A stretch of 41,175 nucleotides of DNA from Paenibacillus antibioticophila (lineage in GTDB: Bacteria; Bacillota; Bacilli; Paenibacillales; Paenibacillaceae): the NCBI RefSeq assembly GCF_000455265.1, contig NZ_HG005139.1, positions 857,354 through 898,528 on the forward strand, written 5' to 3'. How positions within the stretch are numbered: the first letter of the stretch is position 1; each line of letters starts with the position of its first letter. Positions 17,651-25,153 of this stretch are shown here, one piece after another. Both the position numbers and the translations under genes were made by a program. The notes under the pieces were generated by a model. The model was not told the DNA's origin. It saw nothing but the letters and a program-made list of their open reading frames with translations, and ran no database searches.

Positions 17651-18151
17651 TCACCTGCTTCTTTTTCCGTCTGAAGGAAATGCGGGCAGCTCTACCGGCT
17701 CTCCTGAGGGAGATAATTTATGCTGAATAAACTCGAGAGATTGCAGGAACATATTTAAATGCGATTCCGGAAAATCCGCAAGCACCATGCGGAATACGTG
17801 ATTTCGCTTGTCGATCATCGCATCCAGTGCCGCTTGACCTGCCGGAGTGATCCGCATCCAGCACACCCTCTTGTCTTGCTTATCCTTGACCCGCATTAAC
17901 AGACCTTCCTTAACAAGCTTGTTCACTGCAATCGTATTGGCTCCCGGAGAGAGTCCAACCTCTTCGGCAATAGCCGAGATCGTACAGGAACCGGCACGGG
18001 AGACCGTCAGCAGGATAAAAAAACGGCTCGGGACAATCGGCTCCCCATCGTTGAAAAAAAGCTTGCCCAGCTGATAAGCCATCGTCAGGGTAGATTCACA
18101 GATATCCTCGACAATGTTCAAATGTTCTTCCTGCTCCACGGAAGACACCAC
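17651..18151 (-). CDS. MarR family transcriptional regulator
   Basis: A 166-residue winged-helix regulator: helical dimer part at both ends and a wHTH core around residues 45-110 (SRFFILLTVSRAG, ISAIAEEVGLSPGANTIAVNKL, DKQDKRVCWMRITPAGQAAL). The wing DKQDKRV-(x)-RIT is characteristic. The start is GTG; two tandem GTG codons (18151 and 18148) follow AAGGAAGG and either may be used. The activase gene begins 4 bp after its stop, so the two are one transcript. A palindrome overlaps the predicted promoter, suggesting autorepression. One Cys (VCWMR) in the wing is a possible redox sensor, which would suit an oxygen-sensitive target; that is speculation. Confidence 0.9.
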   Translation of the reverse strand: MVSSVEQEEHLNIVEDICESTLTMAYQLGKLFFNDGEPIVPSRFFILLTVSRAGSCTISAIAEEVGLSPGANTIAVNKLVKEGLLMRVKDKQDKRVCWMRITPAGQAALDAMIDKRNHVFRMVLADFPESHLNMFLQSLEFIQHKLSPSGEPVELPAFPSDGKRSR

Positions 18152-18174
18152 CTTCCTTAAAGCCTAGAAATTAA

Positions 18175-18204
18175 GTTTTATACTAAAACCATATCAATGG
18201 GCAA
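18175..18204 (-). promoter_or_regulatory. marR-activase promoter with overlapping palindromic operator
   Basis: On the minus strand TTGCCC (18204-18199), 16 bp, TATAAA (18182-18177) forms a sigma-A-like promoter. GTTTTATACTAAAAC (18175-18189) is a perfect 6+3+6 inverted repeat lying across the -10 box, a classic position for repression by the encoded MarR protein. Confidence 0.6.
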
Positions 18205-18267
18205 GCTGAGAGTGCTGTGTCATTTATTACATTCGCTTAGAACATAATCAAAAAAAATGAGCGGAAC

Positions 18268-18313
18268 AAAATAGAGCCATCTCAGGAGTTAATGGCCAAT
18301 GCTCCATTTTTTC
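18268..18313. terminator. Orphan terminator-like hairpin
   Basis: AAAATAGAGC / GCTCCATTTT with one mismatch plus internal CCAT/ATGG pairing, followed by six T. No plus-strand gene ends before it. It sits just before repeat P1-A, in the same way that the LysR-gene terminator sits just before P1-D. Confidence 0.4.
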
Positions 18314-18321
18314 GTAGTTTC

Positions 18322-18517
18322 CTGTAAGTGCGCAGCAATATAAAACCGTCTAAAGATTGATTCTGCGTTCCGGGAGGTAACGTGTGAAGGTTGCTTTTGA
18401 TCGCTGTTGCTCGCTGATTCCTTGATTTACTAAGCCATAACAAGGGAGAAATCCACTTGCAAAGGCGAACGCTTTCGCTTCTGCAGCAACCTTCACACTT
18501 ATACTCTTATTACGCAG
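18322..18517 (+). repeat. P1 hairpin repeat, copy A
   Basis: A non-coding element starting CTGTAAGTGCGCAGCAA and ending near TACGCAG. Perfect inner arms GTGTGAAGGTTGCT (18382-18395) and AGCAACCTTCACAC (18485-18498) enclose ~90 bp that contain GATCGCTGTTGCTCGCTGAT and GCAAAGGCGAACGC. Flanking CTGCG/CGCAG extends the stem. The same order of blocks is found in copy D. No ORF or ribosome site is inside. Confidence 0.9.
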
Positions 18518-18732
18518 GCTCTGGATCGGCTTTATAGTGCTGATTGCACCGCACTCCCTCTAAGACACAAATACATTCAAACAGTAAGTAGACAACACCG
18601 TATCATTATTGGGGATAGCCCCATTTCAATAAGCCCGCAGAGCAAGGCTATTCCAGCAGATTCTGGAAAATATCGACCAAGTACGCATGACAGTGATCGG
18701 TTTACCGCATGAAAATATCGATCTTACGTATG
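18518..18732. other. Gene-free spacer between P1-A and P2 copy 1
   Basis: No credible ORF. The right end (AAGTACGC 54 bp before P2, and ACGTATGTAGTG at the junction) matches the corresponding spacer at 40795-40975, so this appears to be the diverged middle of a composite element. Confidence 0.6.
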
Positions 18733-18912
18733 TAGTGAAAAAAGTTACCTTAAATTCAGTGGAAATGCTAGAAATGCGGATATAATGAAATTTTTGTACT
18801 TAAAGTGGACTAAAACACGGGTTTGGCTAGTTACTGGCGATCTAAGGTAAGTTTTTTCACTAAATGTGGATTCGAGCGTCGAATGAAGATTTTAAGGGAA
18901 GTAATTTCATTA
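18733..18912 (+). repeat. P2 four-unit repeat, copy 1 (TAGTGAAA lineage)
   Basis: Four copies of a bipartite motif (TARTGAAA, then CTTA 17-20 nt from the motif start): forward at 18733 and 18783, reverse ending at 18862 and 18912. Forward starts are 50 bp apart and reverse ends are 50 bp apart; whole element 180 bp. It aligns without gaps to 40976-41155, about 84% identical by hand count. Confidence 0.92.
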
Positions 18913-19300
18913 AATCGCGACCGGATGAGCATGAGCAGAATGAGGTGCTCATATCGTCTGTAAGGTGATAGAAGGTTCGGAGCAAGACCTAGAGAGTGCC
19001 ATGTGGAGAAGTAAAGTTCGGAGAAAAGCTTCCGTACTGGCAGAACAGACGAAGTTTCGGTGCAAGGCCGGAGCATCGTGAGGCGGAGGTGCAACTTTAG
19101 GCGCGGCAGGTCATTGGCGTCGTGCATAAACCATCGCGCAAGCTGCCGTTCGCGCTTAGCCCATGGCTGTGCTTAAGCTCCTGCTTGTATGCCGCAGGGA
19201 GACAAGTTAATAGCAGTGCAGTTATTGCTATGCTGCTTAGGAATAGCCATGTGGAACTGCATATCAGTTAAACGGCAAAGGCAAAGTGACCAGGACATAA
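18913..19300. other. Gene-free stretch between P2 copy 1 and P1-B
   Basis: No ORF with a ribosome site on either strand. It contains short G-rich repeats (several AAGTTCGGAG / AAGTTTCGGTG-like pieces around 19012-19055) but no structure I can name. Confidence 0.5.
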
Positions 19301-19349
19301 GTGTGAAGGGTTGTGAAGAAGCATCAGCGATCGTAGCAACCCTTCACAC
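19301..19349 (-). repeat. P1 hairpin repeat, copy B (mini form)
   Basis: GTGTGAAGGGTTG (19301-19313) and CAACCCTTCACAC (19337-19349) are perfect 13-bp arms around a 23-nt loop that keeps the AGCGATCGTAGC block. Orientation is reverse of copy A; the interior is deleted. P1-like flank (CGTTGCCCCTC, then TTTTATTTAGCTGCAA) continues to about 19410. It lies after the convergent end of the phosphodiester glycosidase gene. Confidence 0.85.
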
Positions 19350-19432
19350 GTTGCCCCTCTAACGTGCCTCTTTTATTTAGCTGCAATTTCCCTGCTGACA
19401 TGCCGTTACATGCTATCTGTGGTCCAGCCTGA

Positions 19433-20224
19433 TTAGTGAATAACGATAATCTGCCTAAGCTCGCGGGCGTCGCCATAAAGAAAAATCTCAGCGGAATTCA
19501 GTTGAGAGGAGCCGTCACCGTCAAGGAAGATCCCTTCCTTCGCTCGATCCGGTGCAATGCCCTCTACAATAGCGGCCCTGAATTCCTTGGCTGTACAGCG
19601 ATCCGGCGTAGCAATCAACCACAACAGGCCGGAATCGTCATAGACTAATCCGGAGCGCAGGCGTTTCTCGTCCGGATAAGGCAGATGCTCTAGCTCCATG
19701 GCTGCTTCCCAACCGTCTTCATCGCCCAGATTCATGCTGATCCCGCCCTGGGCGAAGTAGCGGTTCCGGTCTGTAACCTCCAGCTCAGTGGCAGAAGAGA
19801 CCACTTGGACCGAAAATCGCTCTGTTACGGCATCCCAAACCAGGGTACCCCGCGCATATTTGGCGTTGAACCAGCCCGTTCCGTAGCCGCCCGGCTGCCC
19901 TTGGACTGGAACATCGCCGTTGACGGCAATCGACAGAACGCCGTCCTGATAGAAGAAGCCGCCGTTCATGCCATAGACCCGATAATCACGCAAAGGACGA
20001 TCCGCGGAGCGCAGTTCAATTTGCTCCGGTTGGACAGCCAGAGCATGAAGCGTGATTCCGGTTTCCTTCGAATGATGAGCAAGATATGCGTAATTATGCG
20101 GGAGCAGGCTGTCCTTGGCCCAGAACAGCATGGCAAGCACGGCACAGGCTAGCAGAATAGCGGCTGCGAGTGCAGCCGCTATTCTATGTCTAACGGTTCG
20201 ATGAAGCCAATTATTCCGCGACAT
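19433..20224 (-). CDS. Phosphodiester glycosidase family protein (NAGPA/DUF2233)
   Basis: About 263 residues from the preferred ATG at 20224 (MSRNNWLHRTVRHRIAAAL), which puts a basic stretch before one membrane anchor (AAALAAAILLACAVLAMLFW) with the domain outside. The NAGPA-type core is seen in YGMNGGFFYQDG (the NGGFF motif), GYGTGWF and the late GIFLDGDGSSQL, which is the conserved DGGGSS-like loop. The family includes human N-acetylglucosamine-1-phosphodiester alpha-N-acetylglucosaminidase and bacterial exopolysaccharide or wall-sugar enzymes. A longer frame to 20284 would overlap the upstream peptidase by 74 bp; the 20224 start leaves a 14-bp overlap. No clear Shine-Dalgarno is seen, so coupling to the peptidase gene is likely. 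Confidence 0.8.
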   Translation of the reverse strand: MSRNNWLHRTVRHRIAAALAAAILLACAVLAMLFWAKDSLLPHNYAYLAHHSKETGITLHALAVQPEQIELRSADRPLRDYRVYGMNGGFFYQDGVLSIAVNGDVPVQGQPGGYGTGWFNAKYARGTLVWDAVTERFSVQVVSSATELEVTDRNRYFAQGGISMNLGDEDGWEAAMELEHLPYPDEKRLRSGLVYDDSGLLWLIATPDRCTAKEFRAAIVEGIAPDRAKEGIFLDGDGSSQLNSAEIFLYGDARELRQIIVIH

Positions 20225-21248
20225 AAGCGGCAAGCAAACGGGTCGTGTTAAAGATAGCCTGCTTATGCGTCCGTTCCATGGCATGTGAGGCGTGAACGCC
20301 CGGGCCGATTAATGCAGCCCGAATGTTATGTCCTGCCTGCAGGGCCGCAGAGGCGTCAGAGCCATAGTGCGGATAGATATCCACAGCATGAGGGATGTCC
20401 AAAGCCTTGGCAAGCTCAATGAGTCTCCCTGTCATCTCGTAATCATAGGGGCCGCTGGAATCCTTCGCACAGATGGACACATCGGTTTCCTTGCAGCTCA
20501 AATTATCGCCCATTGCGCCCATATCGACGGCGATCATTTCATTGACCCCTTCAGGAATCCATGCGGCGCCGTGGCCGACCTCTTCAAAGTTGGAGATCAA
20601 GAATACAAGATCATGACGCGGAAGCCAGCCTTCGCGGCGGCTTGATTCCAGCAATCCAAACAATGCGGCGACACTGGCTTTGTCATCCAGATGGCGGGAT
20701 TTTACTAATCCGCTGCTTGTAACGACAGGCCGAGCGTCAAAGGAAATGAAGTCGCCAACAGAGATGCCGAGCTTCAGCACATCCTCTTTATTTTCAACCA
20801 GTTCATCAATCCGGACTTCCATATTGCGTTCTTCACGCTTGAACTCCCGGGCATCGCTGTACACATGAACGGAAGGATGCGAAGACAGGATGGTTCCTGT
20901 ATAAACCTTCCCGCTGCGAGTATGAATCTGACAGTATTCATTCTCAATACTGTTCATCATGAACCCGCCGACCGAAGTGATTGCCAGCGTGCCGTTGCTA
21001 TTGACTGCACGAACCATGGCTCCAAGTGTGTCCACATGGGCACTGATGGCAATCCGGCGTGAGGAATCCTTGCCCTTCAGGGTAAGGATGGCTCCGCCTT
21101 TTTCATTTTGGGAAAAAGGGATGCTGAGCGCCTCGGCTTCCTCGCGGACGATTTGAATGACCTCCCGGGTAAAGCCGCTGGGACTGGGCGTATCGAGCAG
21201 CTTGACGAGCAGATCAAGGATATAGGATTCATTGGGTTGGATTTTCAT
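20211..21248 (-). CDS. M42 family metallopeptidase (glutamyl aminopeptidase type)
   Basis: A 345-residue cytosolic zinc/cobalt aminopeptidase. Metal and catalytic residues: AHVDT (His71, Asp73), HLDDK (Asp188/189), FEEVGHG (Glu222/223), AVDMGA (Asp242) and a C-terminal His (VHASHAMERTH). The insert at ~85-180 corresponds to the tetrahedral-assembly domain of M42 (TET) peptidases. AGGAGGA precedes the ATG. A LapA-like gene lies 29 bp upstream on the same strand, and the phosphodiester glycosidase overlaps its 3' end, so the three may be cotranscribed. Peptide specificity cannot be read. Confidence 0.92.
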   Translation of the reverse strand: MKIQPNESYILDLLVKLLDTPSPSGFTREVIQIVREEAEALSIPFSQNEKGGAILTLKGKDSSRRIAISAHVDTLGAMVRAVNSNGTLAITSVGGFMMNSIENEYCQIHTRSGKVYTGTILSSHPSVHVYSDAREFKREERNMEVRIDELVENKEDVLKLGISVGDFISFDARPVVTSSGLVKSRHLDDKASVAALFGLLESSRREGWLPRHDLVFLISNFEEVGHGAAWIPEGVNEMIAVDMGAMGDNLSCKETDVSICAKDSSGPYDYEMTGRLIELAKALDIPHAVDIYPHYGSDASAALQAGHNIRAALIGPGVHASHAMERTHKQAIFNTTRLLAAYVAE

Positions 21249-21277
21249 TAGTTTAGTCCTCCTGCAACTGCATGGAT

Positions 21278-21628
21278 TTATTGTTCTTGCGGATTTGACG
21301 GCTGTTTTTCAACAGCCTCTGCCGGCTCGCTCTTAGGAGCATCGGACACATTCTCGGCAGGCCAGACATAGCCTGTGGCATCCTGGATATGTACAAGCTT
21401 TGCATTCAGCTGCTTCACTTCCCGCTGCAGACGATATCCGCGGTAGATGCCGAAAGAACCGACGATCAGGCCGCCCAGCAGTGTGGAGCCAAGGATGAGC
21501 AGGATTAACGGCAGGCTAACTGAACCGAATAGCAGATTTACTTGAACAGGATCGACATTGATAACGGCAAACACCGCAGTAATCAGGGCGAAGATCAGTG
21601 CAAGAATCAAGGACCATTGCATTTTCAT
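21278..21628 (-). CDS. LapA-domain (DUF1049) small membrane protein
   Basis: A 116-residue protein. Two hydrophobic helices (residues ~5-27 and ~38-62) are separated by the conserved INVDPVQVNLLFG segment, and a short coiled region (GYRLQREVKQLNAKLVHIQD) precedes an acidic Pro/Glu-rich tail. This is the LapA/DUF1049 pattern. In E. coli LapA works with LapB in lipopolysaccharide control; in Gram-positives the role is unknown. A GTG at 21640 would give a longer frame but lies inside the AAGGAGGTG ribosome site, so the ATG at 21628 (11 nt from it) is chosen. Confidence 0.85.
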   Translation of the reverse strand: MKMQWSLILALIFALITAVFAVINVDPVQVNLLFGSVSLPLILLILGSTLLGGLIVGSFGIYRGYRLQREVKQLNAKLVHIQDATGYVWPAENVSDAPKSEPAEAVEKQPSNPQEQ

Positions 21629-21662
21629 ATGAGGTAACACCTCCTTCTATCGACAGTATAAA

Positions 21663-21690
21663 ATCCCTTGCCCATCTGGGCAAGGGATAG
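21663..21690 (-). terminator. Hairpin after pepF
   Basis: ATCCCTTGCCCA pairs perfectly with TGGGCAAGGGAT over a 2-nt spacer. On the minus strand it is followed by a short TTTTAT tract, so it is a plausible terminator for the oligopeptidase gene that ends at 21720. Confidence 0.65.
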
Positions 21691-21719
21691 ATTAGGCGGA
21701 ACGAATAGCTCCGGCTGAT

Positions 21720-23510
21720 TTATTGGGTTAACTGCTCCATTTGCTCGATAATCTGCTCGAATACGCTCATCGCTTCGCGGATTGGCTGTGGAGAGGACAT
21801 ATCCACTCCAGCCTTGCTAAGAATATTGATCGAGTAATCGCTGCCCCCGCTCTTCAGGAAGCCGAGGTAACGGTCAACAGCCGGTTGGCCCTCCTCGAGA
21901 ATCTGCTTCGAGAAGCTGGTTGCTGCCGAGAAGCCTGTAGCGTATTTGTAAACATAGAAGCTGGTGTAAAAGTGAGGGATTCGCGCCCATTCCATTTCAA
22001 TATCCTGATCCACATGCATGCCCTCGCCATGATACTTCACGTTCAGATCATAGTAGATTTTGGACAAATCTTGCGGTGTCAGCGATTCGCCGCTTTCGGC
22101 GCGCTCATGCACAATTTTCTCGAACTCGGCAAACATGGTCTGCCGGAACACCGTGGTGCGGAATTGATCGGCATAATAGGTGAGCAGATACATTTTTTGC
22201 TTCGGATCGGTAGATTTCTTAAGGAGATAATCCATCAGCAAGGCTTCGTTTGTGGTCGAAGCCACCTCAGCCAGAAAAATCGTGTACTGCGCATCCCGGT
22301 AAGCTAATGCCTCGTCAGAGAAGTAGGAGTGCAGCGCATGACCCATCTCATGGGCAAGGGTGAACATGCTGTTCAGGTTATCCTTATGATTAAGCAGAAC
22401 AAACGGGTGTGTGCCGTAAGCCCCCCAGCTGTAAGCGCCGGTCCGTTTGCCTTCATTTTCGTAAACATCAATCCAGCGGTTCTCGAAGCTGCCCTTCAGG
22501 ACACCCAGGTAGTTGTCGCCAAGCGGTTTAAGACCATCCAGCACCATTTGCTTGGCCTCATCATAGGTGATATCCCACTTGTACTCCTCAACGAGCGGCG
22601 CAAACAGGTCATACATATGCAGCTCGTCAACGCCAAGCAGCTTCTTGCGGAGATTCATATACCGGTGAAGCAGCGGCAGACTCTCGTGAATCGTGTCGAT
22701 CAGATTGGTGTAGACATCCTTAGGAATGTTATCCCCATAGAGGTACATTTCCAGGACAGAAGGGTATTTGCGGACTTTGGAGTAGAACATATTTTTGTTC
22801 ACATTCGCATTCAGCGTTGCCGCGATCGTGTTCTTTTGCTTGGCATAGGTCTCATAGACGGCCTTGAAGGCACGGCGCCGCACTTCGCGGTTCGGGTTCT
22901 CAAGGAATTGAATGTAGCTGCCGTGGGTCAGCTCGACTTCATTGCCGTTCTCATCCTGAATTTTCGGAAATTTAATGTCAGCATTGTTGATCATGCCGAA
23001 AATATGCTGTGGCGCCTGTGATAGATTGCCGACCTGGGCGAGCAGCGCCTCTTCGGTTTTGCTCAGCACATGGGCTTTTTCCCGTTTGATTTCCTGAAGG
23101 GTGAATTTATATCCGGCGAGGGTCGGGGATTCGATCAAAGCATCCAGTTCCTGCTCCGGCAGTGTCAAAATTTCCGGGGTAATAAAAGAGAGCGCTTCTC
23201 CGATTTCGACGTTAAGTTTCTTTGCCTTTTGCGATAAAGCTTGATATGTAGGGTTCGTGGTGTCCTGATCATGGCTCAGGTGAGCATAAACGTACAGGCG
23301 TTCCAGCTTCTCGGAGATCGTGTCCTCGAGCTCGAATACAGACTTGATCTTGTCCGCATCGGTCAGCTTGCCTTCGTAGTCAGCTACCTTTTTCTTGAGT
23401 TCCTTAATTTCATCGTAGGCTTGATCCCATGCTTTCTGATCGGGATAAATATCCTCCAGCTTCCAGGTGTTCTCCGTTTTCGCTTCAGAACGTTTAATTA
23501 ATGTACTCAT
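21720..23510 (-). CDS. pepF: Oligoendopeptidase F (M3B family)
   Basis: About 596 residues from the ATG at 23510. The zinc site is LAHEMGHALHSYFSD, with HEMGH at 387-391, and a Glu follows ~25 residues later (LAEVASTTNEALL). The N-terminal all-helical oligopeptidase_F lid domain is seen from ~100-200. PepF cleaves short peptides (about 7-17 residues) in the cytoplasm. The frame stays open to 23654, but that extension is Pro/Ser-rich without similarity to the family, and AAGGAGG lies 9 nt before the ATG at 23510. It is monocistronic. Confidence 0.94.
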   Translation of the reverse strand: MSTLIKRSEAKTENTWKLEDIYPDQKAWDQAYDEIKELKKKVADYEGKLTDADKIKSVFELEDTISEKLERLYVYAHLSHDQDTTNPTYQALSQKAKKLNVEIGEALSFITPEILTLPEQELDALIESPTLAGYKFTLQEIKREKAHVLSKTEEALLAQVGNLSQAPQHIFGMINNADIKFPKIQDENGNEVELTHGSYIQFLENPNREVRRRAFKAVYETYAKQKNTIAATLNANVNKNMFYSKVRKYPSVLEMYLYGDNIPKDVYTNLIDTIHESLPLLHRYMNLRKKLLGVDELHMYDLFAPLVEEYKWDITYDEAKQMVLDGLKPLGDNYLGVLKGSFENRWIDVYENEGKRTGAYSWGAYGTHPFVLLNHKDNLNSMFTLAHEMGHALHSYFSDEALAYRDAQYTIFLAEVASTTNEALLMDYLLKKSTDPKQKMYLLTYYADQFRTTVFRQTMFAEFEKIVHERAESGESLTPQDLSKIYYDLNVKYHGEGMHVDQDIEMEWARIPHFYTSFYVYKYATGFSAATSFSKQILEEGQPAVDRYLGFLKSGGSDYSINILSKAGVDMSSPQPIREAMSVFEQIIEQMEQLTQ

Positions 23511-23765
23511 GGGGCTGATCCTCCTTTGGATTAAATCATGGCTTGGCGGTTGGTTAGTAGTCGATAACCCGTGTGACGCTGCAGAGCTGGGGATTGAAGA
23601 TACCAGCAGACTTAGCGCCAGCGGCAGGTGGCATAGACGCTGCAAAGGCATCAAGTTTGGAAAGCTCCCTTCTCAACATGGCTGGAAACATTTCCTTATG
23701 ATGCCCTGAGGCGGCTGATTTTATTTTACTTCGTGATCAAAAGGCGCGACTATTTTGAACAACCA
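23511..23765. other. Region between pepF and the small membrane protein gene
   Basis: 255 bp that hold the pepF ribosome site and leader on the minus strand. I looked for a T-box or other known leader motif (for example a TGGnACCGCG-like box) and found none. No gene supported. Confidence 0.4.
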
Positions 23766-23945
23766 CTAACCGAGGGTGAAGAAGCTGTAAATCATGAGGA
23801 TAAATGCGGCCGAGATCATGACGATCGCGGCGATAGCGGATCCGCGCCTTAGCTTTGGCGGAATATTGTCCTTGGTCAGGATCAGGACGATTCCGAGCGC
23901 GAATGCGGAAATGATAAATACTAACAGGCTGGAACTCTGGTCCAT
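23766..23945 (-). CDS. Small two-helix membrane protein, unknown function
   Basis: A 59-residue product from the ATG at 23945 (GGAG 9-10 nt upstream), or 64 residues from the ATG at 23960. Two membrane helices (SLLVFIISAFALGIVLILT and AIAAIVMISAAFILMIYSFF) are joined by a short basic loop (KDNIPPKLRRGS). There is no motif I recognise. It is plausible as a real gene because of start, codon use and two-helix design. It lies downstream of a second small ORF on the same strand, 42 bp away. Confidence 0.6.
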   Translation of the reverse strand: MDQSSSLLVFIISAFALGIVLILTKDNIPPKLRRGSAIAAIVMISAAFILMIYSFFTLG

Positions 23946-23986
23946 TGAATTCGGCTCCATTCTCTATGGCTTTAGGGCTTCATTGC

Positions 23987-24220
23987 TTATACTTGCTTAA
24001 AGGCTGCGATAATACTGTGCCATTCTTCTTCCTTGCCTGCATACTCTTCCTTAGGAAAACGCTGCTGCACCCAATGCATCAATGCGGGTCTGCTGAGAAA
24101 GGTATGGCTCTCCTCGCCCCATTGGTCGGAAATTTCGCGCAGAACGATATATTTTCCCTGCACCTCGACCGTCATCATGTTCCACTTGTCTTTTTTGTAT
24201 ATTTCGTGTTTCTTGATCAT
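23987..24220 (-). CDS. Conserved-looking 77-residue protein, unknown function
   Basis: The product (MIKKHEIYKKDKW... AFKQV) is soluble and charged, with a short beta-rich start (KWNMMTVEVQGKYIVLREI) and a helical second half containing LMHWVQQRFPKEEYAG. It reads like a small alpha/beta domain. GGAG lies about 9 nt before the ATG at 24220; a TTG at 24226 is less likely. I do not recognise the family. It is upstream of, and possibly cotranscribed with, the small membrane protein. Confidence 0.6.
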   Translation of the reverse strand: MIKKHEIYKKDKWNMMTVEVQGKYIVLREISDQWGEESHTFLSRPALMHWVQQRFPKEEYAGKEEEWHSIIAAFKQV

Positions 24221-24370
24221 GTTCAACGACTCCGATCTGTACCATTCATATATGAAATATTATGTAAAATGATAACTCAGCGCCTGAAGAAAGGCAAATC
24301 AAAGTCGTGCTTAAAGGGGAGCGAATCCGGGGCAAAATGACTATAGGCATTTTTTACGATAAATGTCACG

Positions 24371-24399
24371 TTGCAATGTTAAAAGGCATAGAGTATAAT
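24371..24399 (+). promoter_or_regulatory. Sigma-A promoter of the cold-shock gene
   Basis: TTGCAA, 17-bp spacer, TATAAT. The predicted transcript has a leader of about 40 nt before the TTG start. Confidence 0.85.
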
Positions 24400-24445
24400 A
24401 TGGTTATTCGTCAATGATGGCGATTATTTTTAGGAGGTTGTTCAT

Positions 24446-24643
24446 TTGAAAGGTACAGTTAAATGGTTTAACGCAGAAAAAGGCTATGGCTTTATCCAAG
24501 TTGAAGGCGGCGAAGACGTATTCGTGCATTTCTCCGCGATTCAAGGCGACGGTTTCAAAACTCTAGAAGAAGGCCAAGCTGTTGAGTTCGAAATCACTGA
24601 CGGCAACCGTGGTCCTCAAGCTGCTAACGTAATCAAATTATAA
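24446..24643 (+). CDS. Cold-shock protein, CspA/CspB family
   Basis: A 65-residue single cold-shock domain that binds single-stranded nucleic acid and acts as an RNA chaperone. RNP1 (KGYGFIQV, residues ~13-20) and RNP2 (VFVHFSAI, ~26-33) are intact, and the length is standard. The start is TTG, 8 nt after TAGGAGG; this start is supported because the family begins M-x-G-T-V-K-W-F-N. A strong promoter and a strong terminator make it a single-gene unit. Confidence 0.96.
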   Translation: MKGTVKWFNAEKGYGFIQVEGGEDVFVHFSAIQGDGFKTLEEGQAVEFEITDGNRGPQAANVIKL

Positions 24644-24701
24644 GATCACTTCCGGGTTACCGGATCACTTATAAAGTTTGGTTCCAGGCACATATTGAAA
24701 G

Positions 24702-24729
24702 ACACAGCTCCTAGGAGCTGTGTTTTTTT
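24702..24729 (+). terminator. Terminator after the cold-shock gene
   Basis: ACACAGCTCCT and AGGAGCTGTGT form a perfect 22-bp palindrome followed by seven T. Confidence 0.92.
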
Positions 24730-24775
24730 GTGCGTAATAGTAACTCTGGCTCCCTCCAGGATTCTCTAATCTTAC

Positions 24776-24960
24776 GTTACGGACATTTCGTCCTCTTAAA
24801 GTGGAATTTTTAAGGAGTCAACCATGTAACGGACATTTTGTCGGCTTAGCGAGCAAATTGATGGGACGAGAGTCGGGCTAAGCATCCTAAGTGCACAAAA
24901 TGTCCGTTACCGCTCCATAGATCCGGAAAAAGCCGGCTAACCGTCCGGAATGTCCGTTAG
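24776..24960 (+). repeat. P2 four-unit repeat, TAACGGACA lineage
   Basis: Four copies of a bipartite motif, about TAACGGACATTTTGT then CTTA at positions 20-23: forward at 24776 and 24826, reverse ending at 24910 and 24960. Spacing is 50 bp within each pair, as in the TAGTGAAA-type elements. Units 2 and 3 share a perfect 16-bp complement (24826-24841 with 24895-24910). The element is 185 bp, lies between the cold-shock terminator and the nitroreductase stop, and has no ORF. Confidence 0.92.
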
Positions 24961-25153
24961 AGAGCAGTTAGGCCGTTAGTGAGCCAGGCAGGATGTAAGC
25001 TGACAAGATCCAAGCCCCCTTGTTTTCGATCTAAACAAGCAGTTCCCAGAGAAGCAGTGTGGTCCGGAGGAATGTTACTACATTTGGAGCATGATGGATG
25101 GGAAGGTGTCTAATGGGCGAATGGGTATGGAATGCGATTATTAATGAAAATGA
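24961..25153. other. Gene-free stretch after the P2 element
   Basis: No supported gene. An open frame at 25098-25379 on the plus strand is a shadow of the nitroreductase gene. Nothing else recognised. Confidence 0.5.

Noticed and set aside
18322..18912. Insertion sequence remnant
   Set aside because: No transposase-like coding remains and no clear target duplication; it is better treated as a non-coding repeat.
18831..19127. 98-residue minus-strand open frame in the repeat block
   Set aside because: It runs through P2 copy 1, has no ribosome site and its sequence is explained by the repeat units.
23511..23654. N-terminal extension of pepF with a signal-like stretch
   Set aside because: The extension has no family similarity and AAGGAGG is placed for the ATG at 23510; PepF is cytoplasmic.
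23511..23765. T-box or other riboswitch before pepF
   Set aside because: No T-box core sequence or other known riboswitch motif could be found.
24776..24960. Possible CRISPR array
   Set aside because: Only four units, arranged as two inverted pairs with unequal gaps, not a head-to-tail array, and no cas genes in the window.
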